Assembly: GCA_004009845.1 (NCBI GenBank)
Contig: RMBW01000050.1
Location: 1 to 64,000 of the forward strand
Direction of reading: 5' to 3'
DNA: 64,000 bases
From: Davidsoniella eucalypti
Taxonomy: Eukaryota; Ascomycota; Sordariomycetes; Microascales; Ceratocystidaceae
In this document: positions 12,601-24,900 of the stretch, one piece after another
Position numbering within the stretch: the first letter of the stretch is position 1
Layout: each line of letters opens with the position of its first letter
Program-made: the position numbers and the translations under genes
Notes under the pieces: model-generated
Seen by the model: only the letters and a program-made list of their open reading frames with translations
Databases searched by the model: none
What the model was told of the DNA's origin: nothing

Positions 12601-14082
12601 AAACTCCAGAATTGCACACTCGCGCACTTTTTATTTAATTTTTCTTTTCTCTCTTCCGTTTTCTAATGAAATTTCTTCTTCCCACGCCAGGTTCTGCTCC
12701 AGAAAGGCCCTTCTTCTCAGGAACAAACCAGCCATAACAAAAAGAAGAAGAAAAAAAGGAAAACACACCGCCGTGTTTCTCTAAGACCAATTCGCTTTGT
12801 CGTTCGCTCCTGCGCCTTCTCTCGTTTCGTTTTGCTGCTTCATTGCCTCGTTCTTTCTGTCTCTATTGCCTGCCGTATTTCTTGATTTCTTTCATGTCTT
12901 CTTCCCTTCTGTTTTCCCTACCCAGCTCTCAACGATAGCTCAGGTCCGGGCCACCCTCGAACAAACAACGAAACGATCCGAGACCACGCAGGAATGGCCA
13001 TTGTAACCAGGTTTTAGTGTGACTACTACGGCCATTATCACTACTGATACTGACATTGTAGTTTATAATACCTCATATACATACACAACTATACAGATAC
13101 AGATACAGATACATATATACATATATACACGATACCGTATCATATCACTTTGCTCTTTACTCTATCCTCGTCGTACCACCATCGTTCATACTATATCACA
13201 AGTCCTTCTCGCTTGTTCCTCAGTCCGAAGACTCGTAGAAACACCACCACTATGACATCCCACTGCTGTATCTGCCCTGGGTAGTCGTCTTTTTTCTTTT
13301 CCTCGTCCTCTTCCTTTCCCCCTCTCCACTACTCATCGGCCGATCTACACTCAATGCCACCGGAAAATCAAGGGTGGCGTCTGACGGGGCCCTGTCTAGC
13401 TTTGTCTCTTTCTGGTTCCGCTGCTTCTATAAGTCAAGTCGAATAGTTTACTATACCAAGTATTAATATTTGTAATGGAACTTGGCCATAATGAAGAACA
13501 CAGGCATGGTAATTATCACATACTGCTGGGCGTGGCGGTATTAAATCGCAATATGCTAAGCCGCTTCAGTAGTAGCCCATGCCGTGCTTTCTTTCTTTCC
13601 AGTCGAATTTTTTTTTCTTCTTTTCTATTGTTTCTGCAGTGCCTTCATCAAACTTTCTCATGTCCCACATTCGCTCGGCCTCAACAACAGGATATTCTGC
13701 GACTTTGTTACTGACTGTAGTGAGCTTTTGCGAGATTCTAACCAGATATCAATGCTAGAGAATACAGGCCCCATCCCCCCCTCCTCTCCCACCTGGGGCG
13801 CTTTGCTCGCTGAATAGAGGAACTTAAAAGAATGTGTCTGGCTTACCTTGGCCCCTCATTCTCAGGCTGACTGGCTGGCTAGGCTTCGGCCCGTGTGTCT
13901 TCATGCTTCCTTCGACGCCCCCTCCCCTCCTAGGCTTTGCGTTGCTACTTCTCCCTCTCTCTTAGTCCTTTCATTCTCCCTCTCTCTAGTTATGATCCAA
14001 TGTCTTGCTTGGTTTACTAGTAAATCGAATTTTTTATATGATAGCCTAGTCATACTAAGGATTCTTGGAGGTGTTGTACGTA

Positions 14083-14148
14083 TTTTTTTTTTTTTTTTTT
14101 TTTTTTTTTGTAGAATAGTCACCTACCACTACCACTACCACTACCACC
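14083..14148 (+). repeat. T27 homopolymer followed by a CTACCA hexamer repeat
   Basis: An uninterrupted run of 27 T (14083-14109) is followed 13 bases later by four copies of CTACCA (14123-14148). Both are simple-sequence tracts prone to slippage and sequencing error. Confidence 0.95.
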
Positions 14149-16337
14149 GACTGCCGGTCTAGCAACATGGCCAAGCAAAGTTGAATGTGGAGTTAGTCTA
14201 CGGTCTAGAAAGCTCGGTCTGGCTTCCAACAACGTCGTCCGACAATGGATATACTTCTGGCGAGGCTGGAATTCGAAGGAACTAGGGGCGGGCATCCAGA
14301 TACTGTGACCTTGGTGGCCGAAAATAGCCATCTCGCAGATGATCGATCCTATATGCTGCTCTTGTTCCTTTGAGAGGGAGAAGAGGAGAAGTTGAGTCCG
14401 TCCCACAGAGACAAGGCAAAGCATATAATTAGAGACGGTAAAAAATAGTCAAGTCTCTCTCCCAGCCAGCCGCCAATAGACGCCTAGCCTTGAGAACAGT
14501 AGACACTCGTGAATGTATATCCAACGCTAGCATTATTACTGAAGATAGTAGCAGTACTAAAAGTAGTACTGAAGTGAAGAGCAGGCAGGGCCACTAGAAC
14601 TGGGGCTAGGACTAGACTGGATAGGCAAACGAGGGCTGACGTGCTCTCCAAGTTGGAACAGCATCACTGGTTCTGATTTCTACCGCAGTAAACGAATATA
14701 CAACTACCTACATGGAAATGCTACTAAAGTAACTCGCTTAGGCTACTACTTCTCTCTACTAGTGTGCTTGTCTTCTCTAGTTACTAGCTACGATCTATAG
14801 AATGCCAACTAAAAAGAACTATGCAACAGGGTAACTTTGGCACCTTCTTTCTGTGAGAGGCATAGAGCAGGGGATCAAAGATCTACCTCAAGCTGTATAC
14901 GACATGTCTTTTGCCGTGCGTCTGTAATGTCGTATACATACACATATGACTACATGTATGTACATATATTATATATCTCCGTCCCTATACATATATATAC
15001 ACATAGGTGGGTTGGGGCATTTACTGCATTGCATATATAGCGGGCCAACCCTATACAGATTAGGTTCTGGGTCTAGGAAAAGCTAGCACCTAGTCATCTT
15101 CTTCTCCCTTGCCTTTCTCGCAGTTGCGAACATAACCAACCGCCTAGTTATAATAATTGGGAGGTAGCAAAAGTAGCAATAACGGTCGTAATGGCAGAAA
15201 ATGGAAGCAGTACCGGACGTAATTCTTGACCAGGGAAAGTAAGAGAAGGGCATCGTTCGTGGGGAGTGGCTATAATTCTTTTCTTTTTCTTTTTCTTTTT
15301 TTCCCAATTTTTTTCTATTTCAGCACGAAGAATTTGGTAGATGTCGTCCCAGAAGAACAAATGCGTATAGTCAACTGTGAAAAGCCTAGCCCTTGTCTAA
15401 ATTGTATACTCAAGCAGTGCCACCACAGACTAATTTATGCAGCATAAGAAGCTAGGCTTCGGGTCGTCTTGAGCAACAAGAGAACGAGTCCATATAGCCT
15501 ACAAGGAAGAAGGCCATTGGGGGCCGTACGACGGTTACCTGGATGCAAAGTCATTTCCTAGTACGTGGGAGATGCAGCAAGCAAGCCTAGTATGTAGTAT
15601 GGTTGTAATGCAAATGCAATGTCCTTAGAATTAGACATTCCATGGCTACGCCATAGTCACGGCTAGACTCACATCTTCTTGCAGTAAGAGTAAGCTGTCG
15701 TCGAAGATACGACGCTGGCGAAGGTGGTTTTTATCGAGCCGCAAGTGTGTCGATATGTTTTTATCCATGTATAAGTATAATGTTGGCCGTAAGAAAGATT
15801 CAAATATAAATAAAATAACTGTCATACACTAACTTGCTATGTACCAGCCAATTAGCTTCAATACAGCAGGTAGTAGCAGCAAAGCAAAAAATGCCAGCCG
15901 CAGAATATCCGCAGGTCGTACATGTTTGTGCACGCATCAAATCACATACACATGTACGCCTATATAGAACACACTGAGCTTAAGCTATACCAGCAGTATG
16001 TGGCTCTGTCCTCTAGCACCTCCTCCCAAACATACGGACACTCTCCGTCTGTGTTTTAAGACTCGCAGTGTTGCGGAGCGTTAGCCTCCCTCGCATACTT
16101 CTAGTATCTGCCTACTGATCCCAGACTGGTTATGGGCGTTTGGGAACCCGCATCTGCGCTACAAAATGTTGCAAGCAAAGCATGTAAAGTATGCACGGAA
16201 CAAAGCAATACAACAGGCACAGGCATAGGCATAAGCGCTTGCTGAGGTAACAAAAGCCACTGCCACTTCCACTGCAACTCTCAAAACTCTGCTTTCTTCG
16301 AGTCCAAAACCAATCTTGGCTGGACCATGACCAAAGA

Positions 16338-16415
16338 CCTGAACCTGAACCTGAATTTGAACCTAAGCCTAAACCTAAGCTTGATTCTGAGCCTAAGCCT
16401 GAGCCTGAGCCTAGG
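16338..16415 (+). repeat. Degenerate CCTGAR/CCTAAR hexamer repeat
   Basis: Thirteen tandem hexamers (78 bp), mainly CCTGAA, CCTGAG, CCTAAG and CCTAAA. Read on the + strand in one frame they give alternating Pro-Glu and Pro-Lys. The frame stays open from just after a TAA near 16248 to a TAG near 16525 but has no ATG. Confidence 0.9.
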
Positions 16416-18151
16416 ATCTGGCCTGACTTTTTATTGTTCCCCTCGCACACAGTTTTCTTCTCTCGTCTCTTTTCCTCCTTGGGGATACTAACGAACCTGC
16501 CGTCTGTTGTCTCGTATCTGTACTAGCCTTTTTCTGTCTTTGTACCTCTATTTACGCTGTGTTTGACGCTCTACTTGGCCCATAGCGCGTCCGACTTCCA
16601 TCATGAGCCCTAGCTAGATTATCTCCAGCACCTGGATGTGACCATTGTGCCATTTTTCTTGAAACATAGCACTTACGAAAGGCTATTGCCACCCGGATAT
16701 GATATATAGAGCTAGAAACTACCGTGTGCTAGATATAGCAGCTGCGAAGAAGTGACAATACACTTGGAATCATCCAACTGCCGTTCGATCCTGTCCGCCG
16801 TTTTTATTTTTATTTTTACCGAAGCATTAAAACACTGAAATTACGCTTCATCGTCCGTTGTTTTCAGTCTTTCAGGCCACTATAAAACGCCTCAAGAGCA
16901 GTCCAAGTTTCGACCAGCCGATGAATAAGACATCACGCCCAACAGAACTTCCAACATAGTCCCCTTGACAGACAGTCAAGATTCAAGCTCCAAGGCTTGA
17001 TTTTCTATCAAACCGAGCTGGCAGCATATAGTCTGGTTCTTCCCCATCTAGGCAAATACCGTCCCACAATAAGGTAAGAGCTAGTCACATCGGCACAATT
17101 CATCTCATCTTCCTCTACTTCATCCAACCCCAATCCCTAGTCTAATCCAGCCAACGTGGGTCGGTCAAGTTCTTTGAACTTATCCACACTATCTTTGGGA
17201 GGCCATCTTCGACAATAGATCGACAGATAGATTCCCAACCGCAAAGAGAAATCTAGGAACATGTTAGAGAGAAAATACAAGTACTGCCAAAGACCAAATT
17301 ACACATTGGTTTGTTATCCATCAACTACATCTTTGCCGTTCTGGATTCCCGAGTCTGGTTGGTGTATATGGAAGTCTCCATCTTCTTCCTCTACTTGAAG
17401 GTTAAACGCATATGACAAAGTTCACATGTTCATACATAGATACTTTAGTGGCGTTCACGTATGGCGACGCCTTGATAATCATCACTTTGCTATATCATTG
17501 CTTACATAAACCCTATATCACACATTCTTCACTCCTCGACCATAGCCTCAAACCATCCAAGACAATCTCTCTACACCATATCGACCAACGCAAGATTCAG
17601 TGTATTCGAGACTCGACAAGAGAGTCCAAGCTATATTGAGCTTCGGCCGTGTCAGTCGGCACAAAAAGGGCTGACGGAAGATAGCCAGCGCACAACTCAG
17701 ACATTTCCTCATGCAGAGCCCAACATCCATCCTCACTCCGCTTTTGTTGAATCTTTGTTGGTTCTTCCTCTCTTGCTTTACTTTGCTCCTAAAACACCGT
17801 AGCCCAGTAGCCAGAGTATTCCCTCTTTTACTAACTAAGCTTAGTTTTCGAGCCATTCATTGATCGAGCACGCATCGACAAATACACTACCCTGGGTGTA
17901 TCCCGTACCAGATCCATAGGAGACTAGGGAAAGTCAAATAAGGGAATAAGAAATAAAACATAAAAAAGAGAGAAAAAGAGAGAAATAAAAACGAGTACAA
18001 AACGACCCTGCGTGTCTACCCGCAGTTACCGCCGTTGGCCTTGCATTCTGATTCTTCAGCGGAAGTCTGCCGTCTTATTACTGGCAACTTGCGTTCCTGC
18101 TTGTCTTGGGGCCTAGTCACGTATAGCGTCAGTGTTCTAGGACCATCAACC

Positions 18152-18226
18152 ATCTATTCATCTATTCATCTATTCAAACGCTTGTTTCTTCACCTATCCA
18201 CACACCCCTTACCCCCCCCCCCCCCC
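18152..18226 (+). repeat. ATCTATTC octamer repeat and C15 run
   Basis: Three tandem copies of ATCTATTC (18152-18176) precede a run of 15 C (18212-18226) within the pyrimidine-rich upstream region. A GTTTC pentamer repeat follows at about 18850-18866. Confidence 0.9.
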
Positions 18227-20019
18227 TTCACATCTCTCCTCTCTTCTCTTCTCATCACATCCCAACAGCAAACACATACTTGACTTATGCATCTAATGCT
18301 ACTTTTTGCTACAGTTGTTGCTACAGCTGTTGCTACCCACCTACCGGCTGGCTTGCATTGTGTTTCCGCCTTCCTCCTCCACCCAACCTGGCCACTGGCT
18401 ACGCACGCCGCACACCACCATCCTAGGCATTTACAACAGGTAAAGAGCAAGACGATTGATGTATCGCTATATCGACAGCAACTACAGATACACGCCTGCT
18501 ATCAGACACACGAAGATTTGAAGATCCCATTCTAGATGAGGCTACATCCTTGGCTGGGCAGTCTTCAGTCCGACCATACTTGTCAACAGAATACGCATCT
18601 ACACCCATTCCCTTCTTTCTCGTCTCACCCCTTTGTATCTCGTCTGTCTTATCTGGATAGACTCCCACAGTGAAGGGTAGTGATACTAGTAGCACTAGTA
18701 GCGGTTCTTTCTACTACAACCGCTAAAACACAAGCAACATATCACTTTCTTCGTCCTCCTCTAGTCCGCTGGCTTACAGAGTATCTGTGCTGGCATTATT
18801 GTCTCAGCATCACAACCCAAATGCTCCAGTTTTGCTGGTAGCTCTTTTTCGTTTCGTTTCGTTTCGTAGGAACTAGCCAACGCTGAACCTTGTCTCTAAC
18901 TTGGGCGTCTAGCAGCCTTTCAAATCCTCTGTGGTACGGGACCTGTTCCGACCTCCGGATCTCTCTATACTGTATCTACTAATACTTAGCTAGATATTAG
19001 ACGATACAGGTATCTACGTTGTATTCAATCACCTGTGTCTACTGAGCCTATGTAGACACATCTATGCCCGAATACACGTATCACTCGCCTTCTGATCTTC
19101 CAGAATACTCTTATGCTGCCCCTTCCTTTTGTACAACTCATACGTTGCTGTATAGCTAACTAGGAACCGTTCGTTTGCTGTTTCTTTAGGCCTCAATAGT
19201 TTAATATAGGCGTCCTCCTCCGCTTTTTAAGGTCCTTTGGGCTTTTGGAGGTCTCCTGTCACGTTGACCGACGACGACTGCCATCTGTCAACCAACTTCA
19301 TCACGACTGAAGTGGGACAAGCCGATAATCCACCCCTCACCTCACTTCTGAAAGAACGGCAAAGAGGCCCGCTACTAGGATTACAAAAACAAAAACACAC
19401 AAAAAAAAACACAGACTGAAGCCCCCCTTGGAATTGCTAGCCCGACCATATTTGCTGAAATTGTATCGGAATCAGCTACTGTTGTTGTTGCCTTATAACG
19501 CTCCTCCCTCGACAGAGAAGAGAAGACAGAAATACATATATGCGATAGCCTATAAAGGCTCTCATCCCATGTCAAAAGCAAGCTCTCTGGACCAACTTCA
19601 TTTTCTCTCTCTCCATTCTATATTCTATAGGGTGTGTAGCATCGTTTCCCATTCAGCCAACCAGTTCCTTCTATAGATCCATCCTTTTGTCTGTCCGGCT
19701 AGCTGCTCAAACACCCCCCACCATACCACATCCACTCTATTTCCATATATTTCACTTTTCACACTCTTGGAGGTCCTTCGAGTACATGCTATTACTGTTG
19801 GGCAATAGCATTCAGTTACCATCCCTGGTTGAATTGACTATTTTCCCACCTAGTACAAGAACAAGAAACACTGCCTGTTCCTCCCCTCATCCGTCAGCAA
19901 GGCCTCAAACCCTCGGACACTCTTTTCCTCTTTCAAGATTACCTCCGGCTAGGCTCGAGCTCTTTTTCTTCTTCTTCTTTTGCTCTTCTTCCTCCTCCTC
20001 CTCTTCCTTTTCCTACGCT

Positions 20020-21983
20020 ATGGAGAGCGCAGCAAGCGAAGGGATTTCCCCTGGCAAACTCTCATCTACAATTCCCGGCAGTTCGTGGCCACCAAATACC
20101 CTGTTCCCGACGCCACCTCTACCATCATCGACTGATCTCATTTCCAGCGGTCGTACATCCCCCACGTCATCACACCCAGATGATAAGCGGAACGACGGCT
20201 ACGACCAGGCCCATAGTTTTGGCAGCGGTACAACTTCTGCCAATAGCCCCCAAGGTTCACGAACACGACAGAGCGAGCGTTCATCAGCAAAACAAACAGC
20301 ACCCTCCAGAAGCGGTGCTTCAACCTGGGAGAGTAATACTGGAAGTGGTGTTAACAGCGGTGGTACTCGCTCGACCGGAAGAAACAAGGCTAATAGTAGA
20401 AGCGGTGGCAGCGGGAGCGGTGGCGGCAAAGACCGTAAGCAGAAGCAAAAGGCTACTTCTACTGATGACGATACCAACCTCAAACTTGCCTGTCCTTATT
20501 ATCAGAGGAACCCCAACGGGCCAAGACTAGAACGATCGTGCGCTGGTCCGGGATTTCCATCAATTCCTCGTCTTAAGTTAGTATCTCACCATGACAACGC
20601 AGTCTAGTCTTTATTTCCTATTGGCAAACCATTTAGTTCAAGCTTAGCCAGAACACTAACCAAAAATATTGCTTCCATCATCTAGAGAACATCTCTATCG
20701 CCGCCATATGTGCTATAACTGTCAACGTTGCCGTCGCCAGTTTGAGAAAGAAGCAGACCGAGATGCACATCACCAAGCGGTTAATGCTTGTATACCTAAC
20801 TCTGTAACACCAGATCGCGATTTTGGATTTGGCAAAAGCCAAGAACAAGAACTGCGAGCAAAGAAACGCGGGATGCAGTGGCGAGACGTATACAGGATCT
20901 TATTTCCTGATGATGATCCGTCGGCTATGCCTCTTCAGTGTAAGTCCAAGACTCCAATCCATGTTCATCTTTTGCTTTGTTTTTTTTTCTCATTTCCCAA
21001 TTACATTCTCTCTCTCCCCCCCCGGCAAAGAAACGAAGAAACCACAGAAATAAGAATCCTCGCGATGGATTGGACAAGTTTGTCGTCTTGAACTTAGAAA
21101 ACAGGGTAGTTACTACATTGGCACTAATTGATCATCACGATTCCATCTGATCATCCCATCTCGCCCCTTCCTTTATGGTTCTAATTGTCATCCAATCCCT
21201 GGTCGCACAAGCGAAAACTAATGTCGCACCTTCCCTGGCTGCCTTTTGGGTATGACAGGCTATAGCAGCGAGATTGTTGACAACATCGTCAACTACGAAG
21301 CCTACCTTCGAAGAATTACCATTGACCAGTTGCCGGGCGAAATCCAGCACCAGTTTCAAGATCTCGATCCGCGCCTTGTAGCGCGCTTAGCGGCGCAAAT
21401 TCCTAGTATGATTGTCAACATGATTTCTTCCGCAAGCGCCTCATACGGAATTTCGCACACAGTTAGCCAGGATTCTTACGGGCTTCCACTTCCGCAGCCA
21501 CCTACACAACCTCATCAGCATCCTCACCCGCATCCGCACCCGCATCCGCATCCGCACCAGCAACAATCAACCTATCCTTCGGTAGCACTACCACCTATGA
21601 CTCAAAGCCATCTGCCTTCTCACATGGATTCGCAGCAACAGCTTCATTCTTCACACCACCAGTCGCAGCAGTCCCGACAGTCGCAGTCTCGCCCTCTGCA
21701 TACTATCATCGGCCTGAACAACTTGCCTACTCGTATCACAACATCTCCTAATACTACAGGATCTACAGACTATCTGTGGACCGATAGATCAGGGGGATCT
21801 GCGTCTCAGCCTCCCCCAACCGACTTTGATAGCGCACCAATGAACTACCCTATGCAACCCACTCAGGGTATGCAGTCGCAGGCTGGGCTATCTCAGTCTA
21901 CGGCAAGCCTAGATTACAACATGTCAGACATCAACCAGTTTGGCACTGAGGATACGTCATGGCCTAACATACCGCCGCAGTGA
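20020..21983 (+). CDS. Fungal C2H2-type zinc-finger regulator, three exons
   Basis: Exons 20020-20576, 20686-20939 and 21259-21983 give 511 residues. Donors GTTAGT and GTAAGT and acceptors TCTAG and GACAG restore one continuous frame across both introns (109 and 319 nt). The N-terminal 150 residues are Ser/Gly-rich and basic. The core starts with CPYYQRNP (residue 158), then SCAGPGF, KEHLYRRH and CQRC with a later His, and ends with WRDVYRILFPDDDP. This block recurs in many uncharacterised Pezizomycotina proteins and resembles two linked C2H2 units. The C-terminal third is rich in Gln/Pro/Ser with a His-Pro repeat (from about residue 357). A nuclear DNA-binding role is inferred; the target is unknown. 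An in-frame ATG at 19786 would add 78 residues, but they translate a CT-rich leader into Phe/Ser runs, so 20020 is preferred. Confidence 0.85.
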
Positions 21984-24900
21984 AGCCCTCCTACTTTTCG
22001 TTCTTCCTTTGTCTTGTCCTTTTAGTTATTAGTTTTTGTGTATTCGCTCCTTTTTTGTCATAAACAACTTAGAGGCTCTCTCCTCTTGCTCTTTCGTAAT
22101 TGTTTGATATACGGTCTGCTAGAGTTATAGACATCATTATTTGGCTTCTTCCCTATGTTTTTTTTTTATACTTGTACAACTGATTTAGGCGATGCAGAAT
22201 AGTTTATAGTACAATAAACAAGTTTTCACAGTATCAATAGTTGAATATAAGCCGATTTCTAGGATTAATTGAGCACTTACACTAAACTAGTCATAATATG
22301 TAACAAAAGCGTAACTATCAAGACATACCAGATAACACGACGATCCCATGGCCATAATTCAGTATTTTGATCATTCTATTACATAAGTCAACAATCCCCA
22401 AGCAACACGTTATTGCCAACATCACATTCTGTATAGAACCAACAAACAGCATCAATTCAGCACTAACTACTGTTCGGTGTTAGCGGAACTAGCCACTCTA
22501 AAGACTGACTCCAAAGACCCTACTTAACATTGTCTAAGACTTTTGCCAGCACAACCTGTGTGCCAACCGACCCATGAAATACCCACATGAAAGGGCAAAA
22601 TATTAATACATGGCCCTAGTCAATATCCGCGATTCCGCATGAGCTGCCTTCATTATCTGTGACAACGCTTGACAGCGTCGGAGACATGTTGTTAGCAGCC
22701 TTACTGACCGCCACAAAGCTCACGCTTATGTCTTAGGGTTATATACATGTATCATATCATACACTCATGTCTACATACAGGTATAGTAAGCGATGGAGAG
22801 AAAAGATAGGAGTGGGAAGTCTCGAGCTACGTAATAGCAATAGCAGCAGATAAGGTAGCTATTTGTAATGAAGGTGGTGGTGTGGGGATGCAGTGCAGGA
22901 CTTCAATATTTTAATACATATAAATGAAGTGTGGCCAGCTTTCGTGCGGTCGTTTGGTTCTTGATCAGGGTTGGGGAAAAAAAAAAGTATGTATAGTAAT
23001 TAGTGAGACAGTACCAACAAGCTGAAAGAGCCTGGGCGGGCGTTAATAATAATCGAGTTGAATGATTTCGCATACGAGAAATACTCTGATATCCTATATT
23101 CCATGGTGTTGTCAAGACTATCCTAGACTCAAGTATGCATTCTTCAATCGTTGCACAGGGGTTCAGTGGGGGGGGGAGAAGACTTGATCAATGTAAGGGT
23201 TGAGTCGGGGATTTACAGGCCCGCCATGTGCTCCAACGTTCACAAAGCGCAACATTCTTAGTCTCTTATAGCCCTTTCTACCCCTTCTTTTCTTCTTCCC
23301 TTGTCTCTTTTAGTTGAACCAGGTAAATCTATGTTTATCAAGTGACAGTTCATTTTAGCAGTTTCGTTTCAATCAGAACGTAAACAAGAAAAAAGCCTAG
23401 TTAAGTAATACATATCGGTAAAACCAGGTTGAATTGCGCTAGCTTTTCTAGGTTTTCGATGACTGACTGACACCTTGTACATAACGAGGGAATTTGACTA
23501 AACAAAACGGTTGCGGAGACACATAAGTCCCTACCTACATCTACATGTTCTTACTTGATAAGGCATAGTAAACCATATATAGTGTGGAATCATGATATCA
23601 GATATAGCACCGATATCCCAAATAACGAAATGGTTGTGTCAGACATTATATATCCTATATATGCTCAGATATCCCTATATAAGTATGTTATTACATCACT
23701 GACAATGCATTCACACATGCGTCATCATATTCTTATCTCCTGGCTGAAAAATGAGAACTAATCTGTCTGTATACACAAAGTCGGCCCGGCCGAAACTTAG
23801 GCCTTGCTCGGAGAAACATATCATAACAACGCATCAGAGACAGAAACCCCCAAAAGACCCCAGAAAACAAAAGTTTCTCTAGTACGTGTGAATAACACAC
23901 GATGTGCTCAGCTTACTGCAATGCTTTTATACCTTGTGCGTGTTTCCTCCTTGCTAGATTTTTATGTCCCTATTTTGTAATCTTTTAGCGCTATACTCAC
24001 ATGCTTATCATGACTCCTAATTGATTCCATTATAGCTGTCACGTCGTGACCATACATTAGACATAGGACAAGGAAGGTCGAGACCTGAAAGACTCGCTTA
24101 CATGTACGCTGACTGGAATCAGAGTCGATCGACATGCATGGCGACCAAACTAGTAAACGCTGGTAATATAATCGCCAACCACTATCTCCACCTTCATCAC
24201 CTGTGATATTTATAATGAATGTATTAACTGTAGGTGGCCCGTCATATTACGTATTTAGGGCGGTGGGTGAGTTCACGGAAAAGAGAGAGTTCATGTCTTG
24301 CATGGTATTGTGAAATAAAATAAAAAAAACACTATATGGTGGCGTGCCTGGTGCCTAAAACTCCGACTTTATGTCTTAGCCAAATCGTTCCAGTGTCATA
24401 TAAAAAGTGAACATCGCTAGTGTTGACTTTGTATGTACATATCTGTACAAAAAGATACATTATTCATTTCATTGACATAGGTAGCCCTAAAATTCAGAGT
24501 GGCTGGAAATATGTATATGAAAGGAATGAGAAAAACAACAAGACTAGCGTCGTTTGTTGCTTCTTTGATCATTCTCTGATTAAAGCCATGCCAGGGGTCA
24601 AATTGGGTTTCCGATGTAATGCCCAAAACATCCCGATTTAGCAACTCTCTTGTATTAGCGCTTTATCTTTGTTTGTTTTTGTGTGAGATTATTTTCAACA
24701 TAGAAACAAATAGATGACTAGGTAGAGTAATCGAGAATCTGATGACGACTTTGAAGATGACGAGGGTGATATTAAAGCTTGAAGAATGAGATACCTCATA
24801 TCTAACGTTACATCACTATATGTATGAAGAAACCGGGCTATGGATTCTTGTTTGTCTGCGTAAAATCTGGTTAAAGGTGCTCTTAATAGCCTGTTCGGTC

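Larger units (their letters stand above)
12600..20019 (+). promoter_or_regulatory. Pyrimidine-rich upstream region or long leader of the C2H2 regulator
   Basis: About 7.4 kb in which the + strand repeatedly shows C/T-rich tracts, for example near 12640-12900, 13260-13340, 13580-13640, 13900-14000, 15270-15320, 16440-16520, 18190-18260 and 19960-20010. Such tracts typify promoters and 5' UTRs of filamentous ascomycetes on the transcribed strand. No coding gene is supported here, so the stretch is read as extended regulatory DNA, possibly with a long spliced leader or non-coding transcript ahead of the gene at 20020. Only the tracts are seen; transcription is inferred. Confidence 0.45.

Noticed and set aside
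16130..16450. 106-codon Gly/Ser-rich minus-strand frame
   Set aside because: It starts at GTG, not ATG, and its composition only reflects the hexamer repeat.
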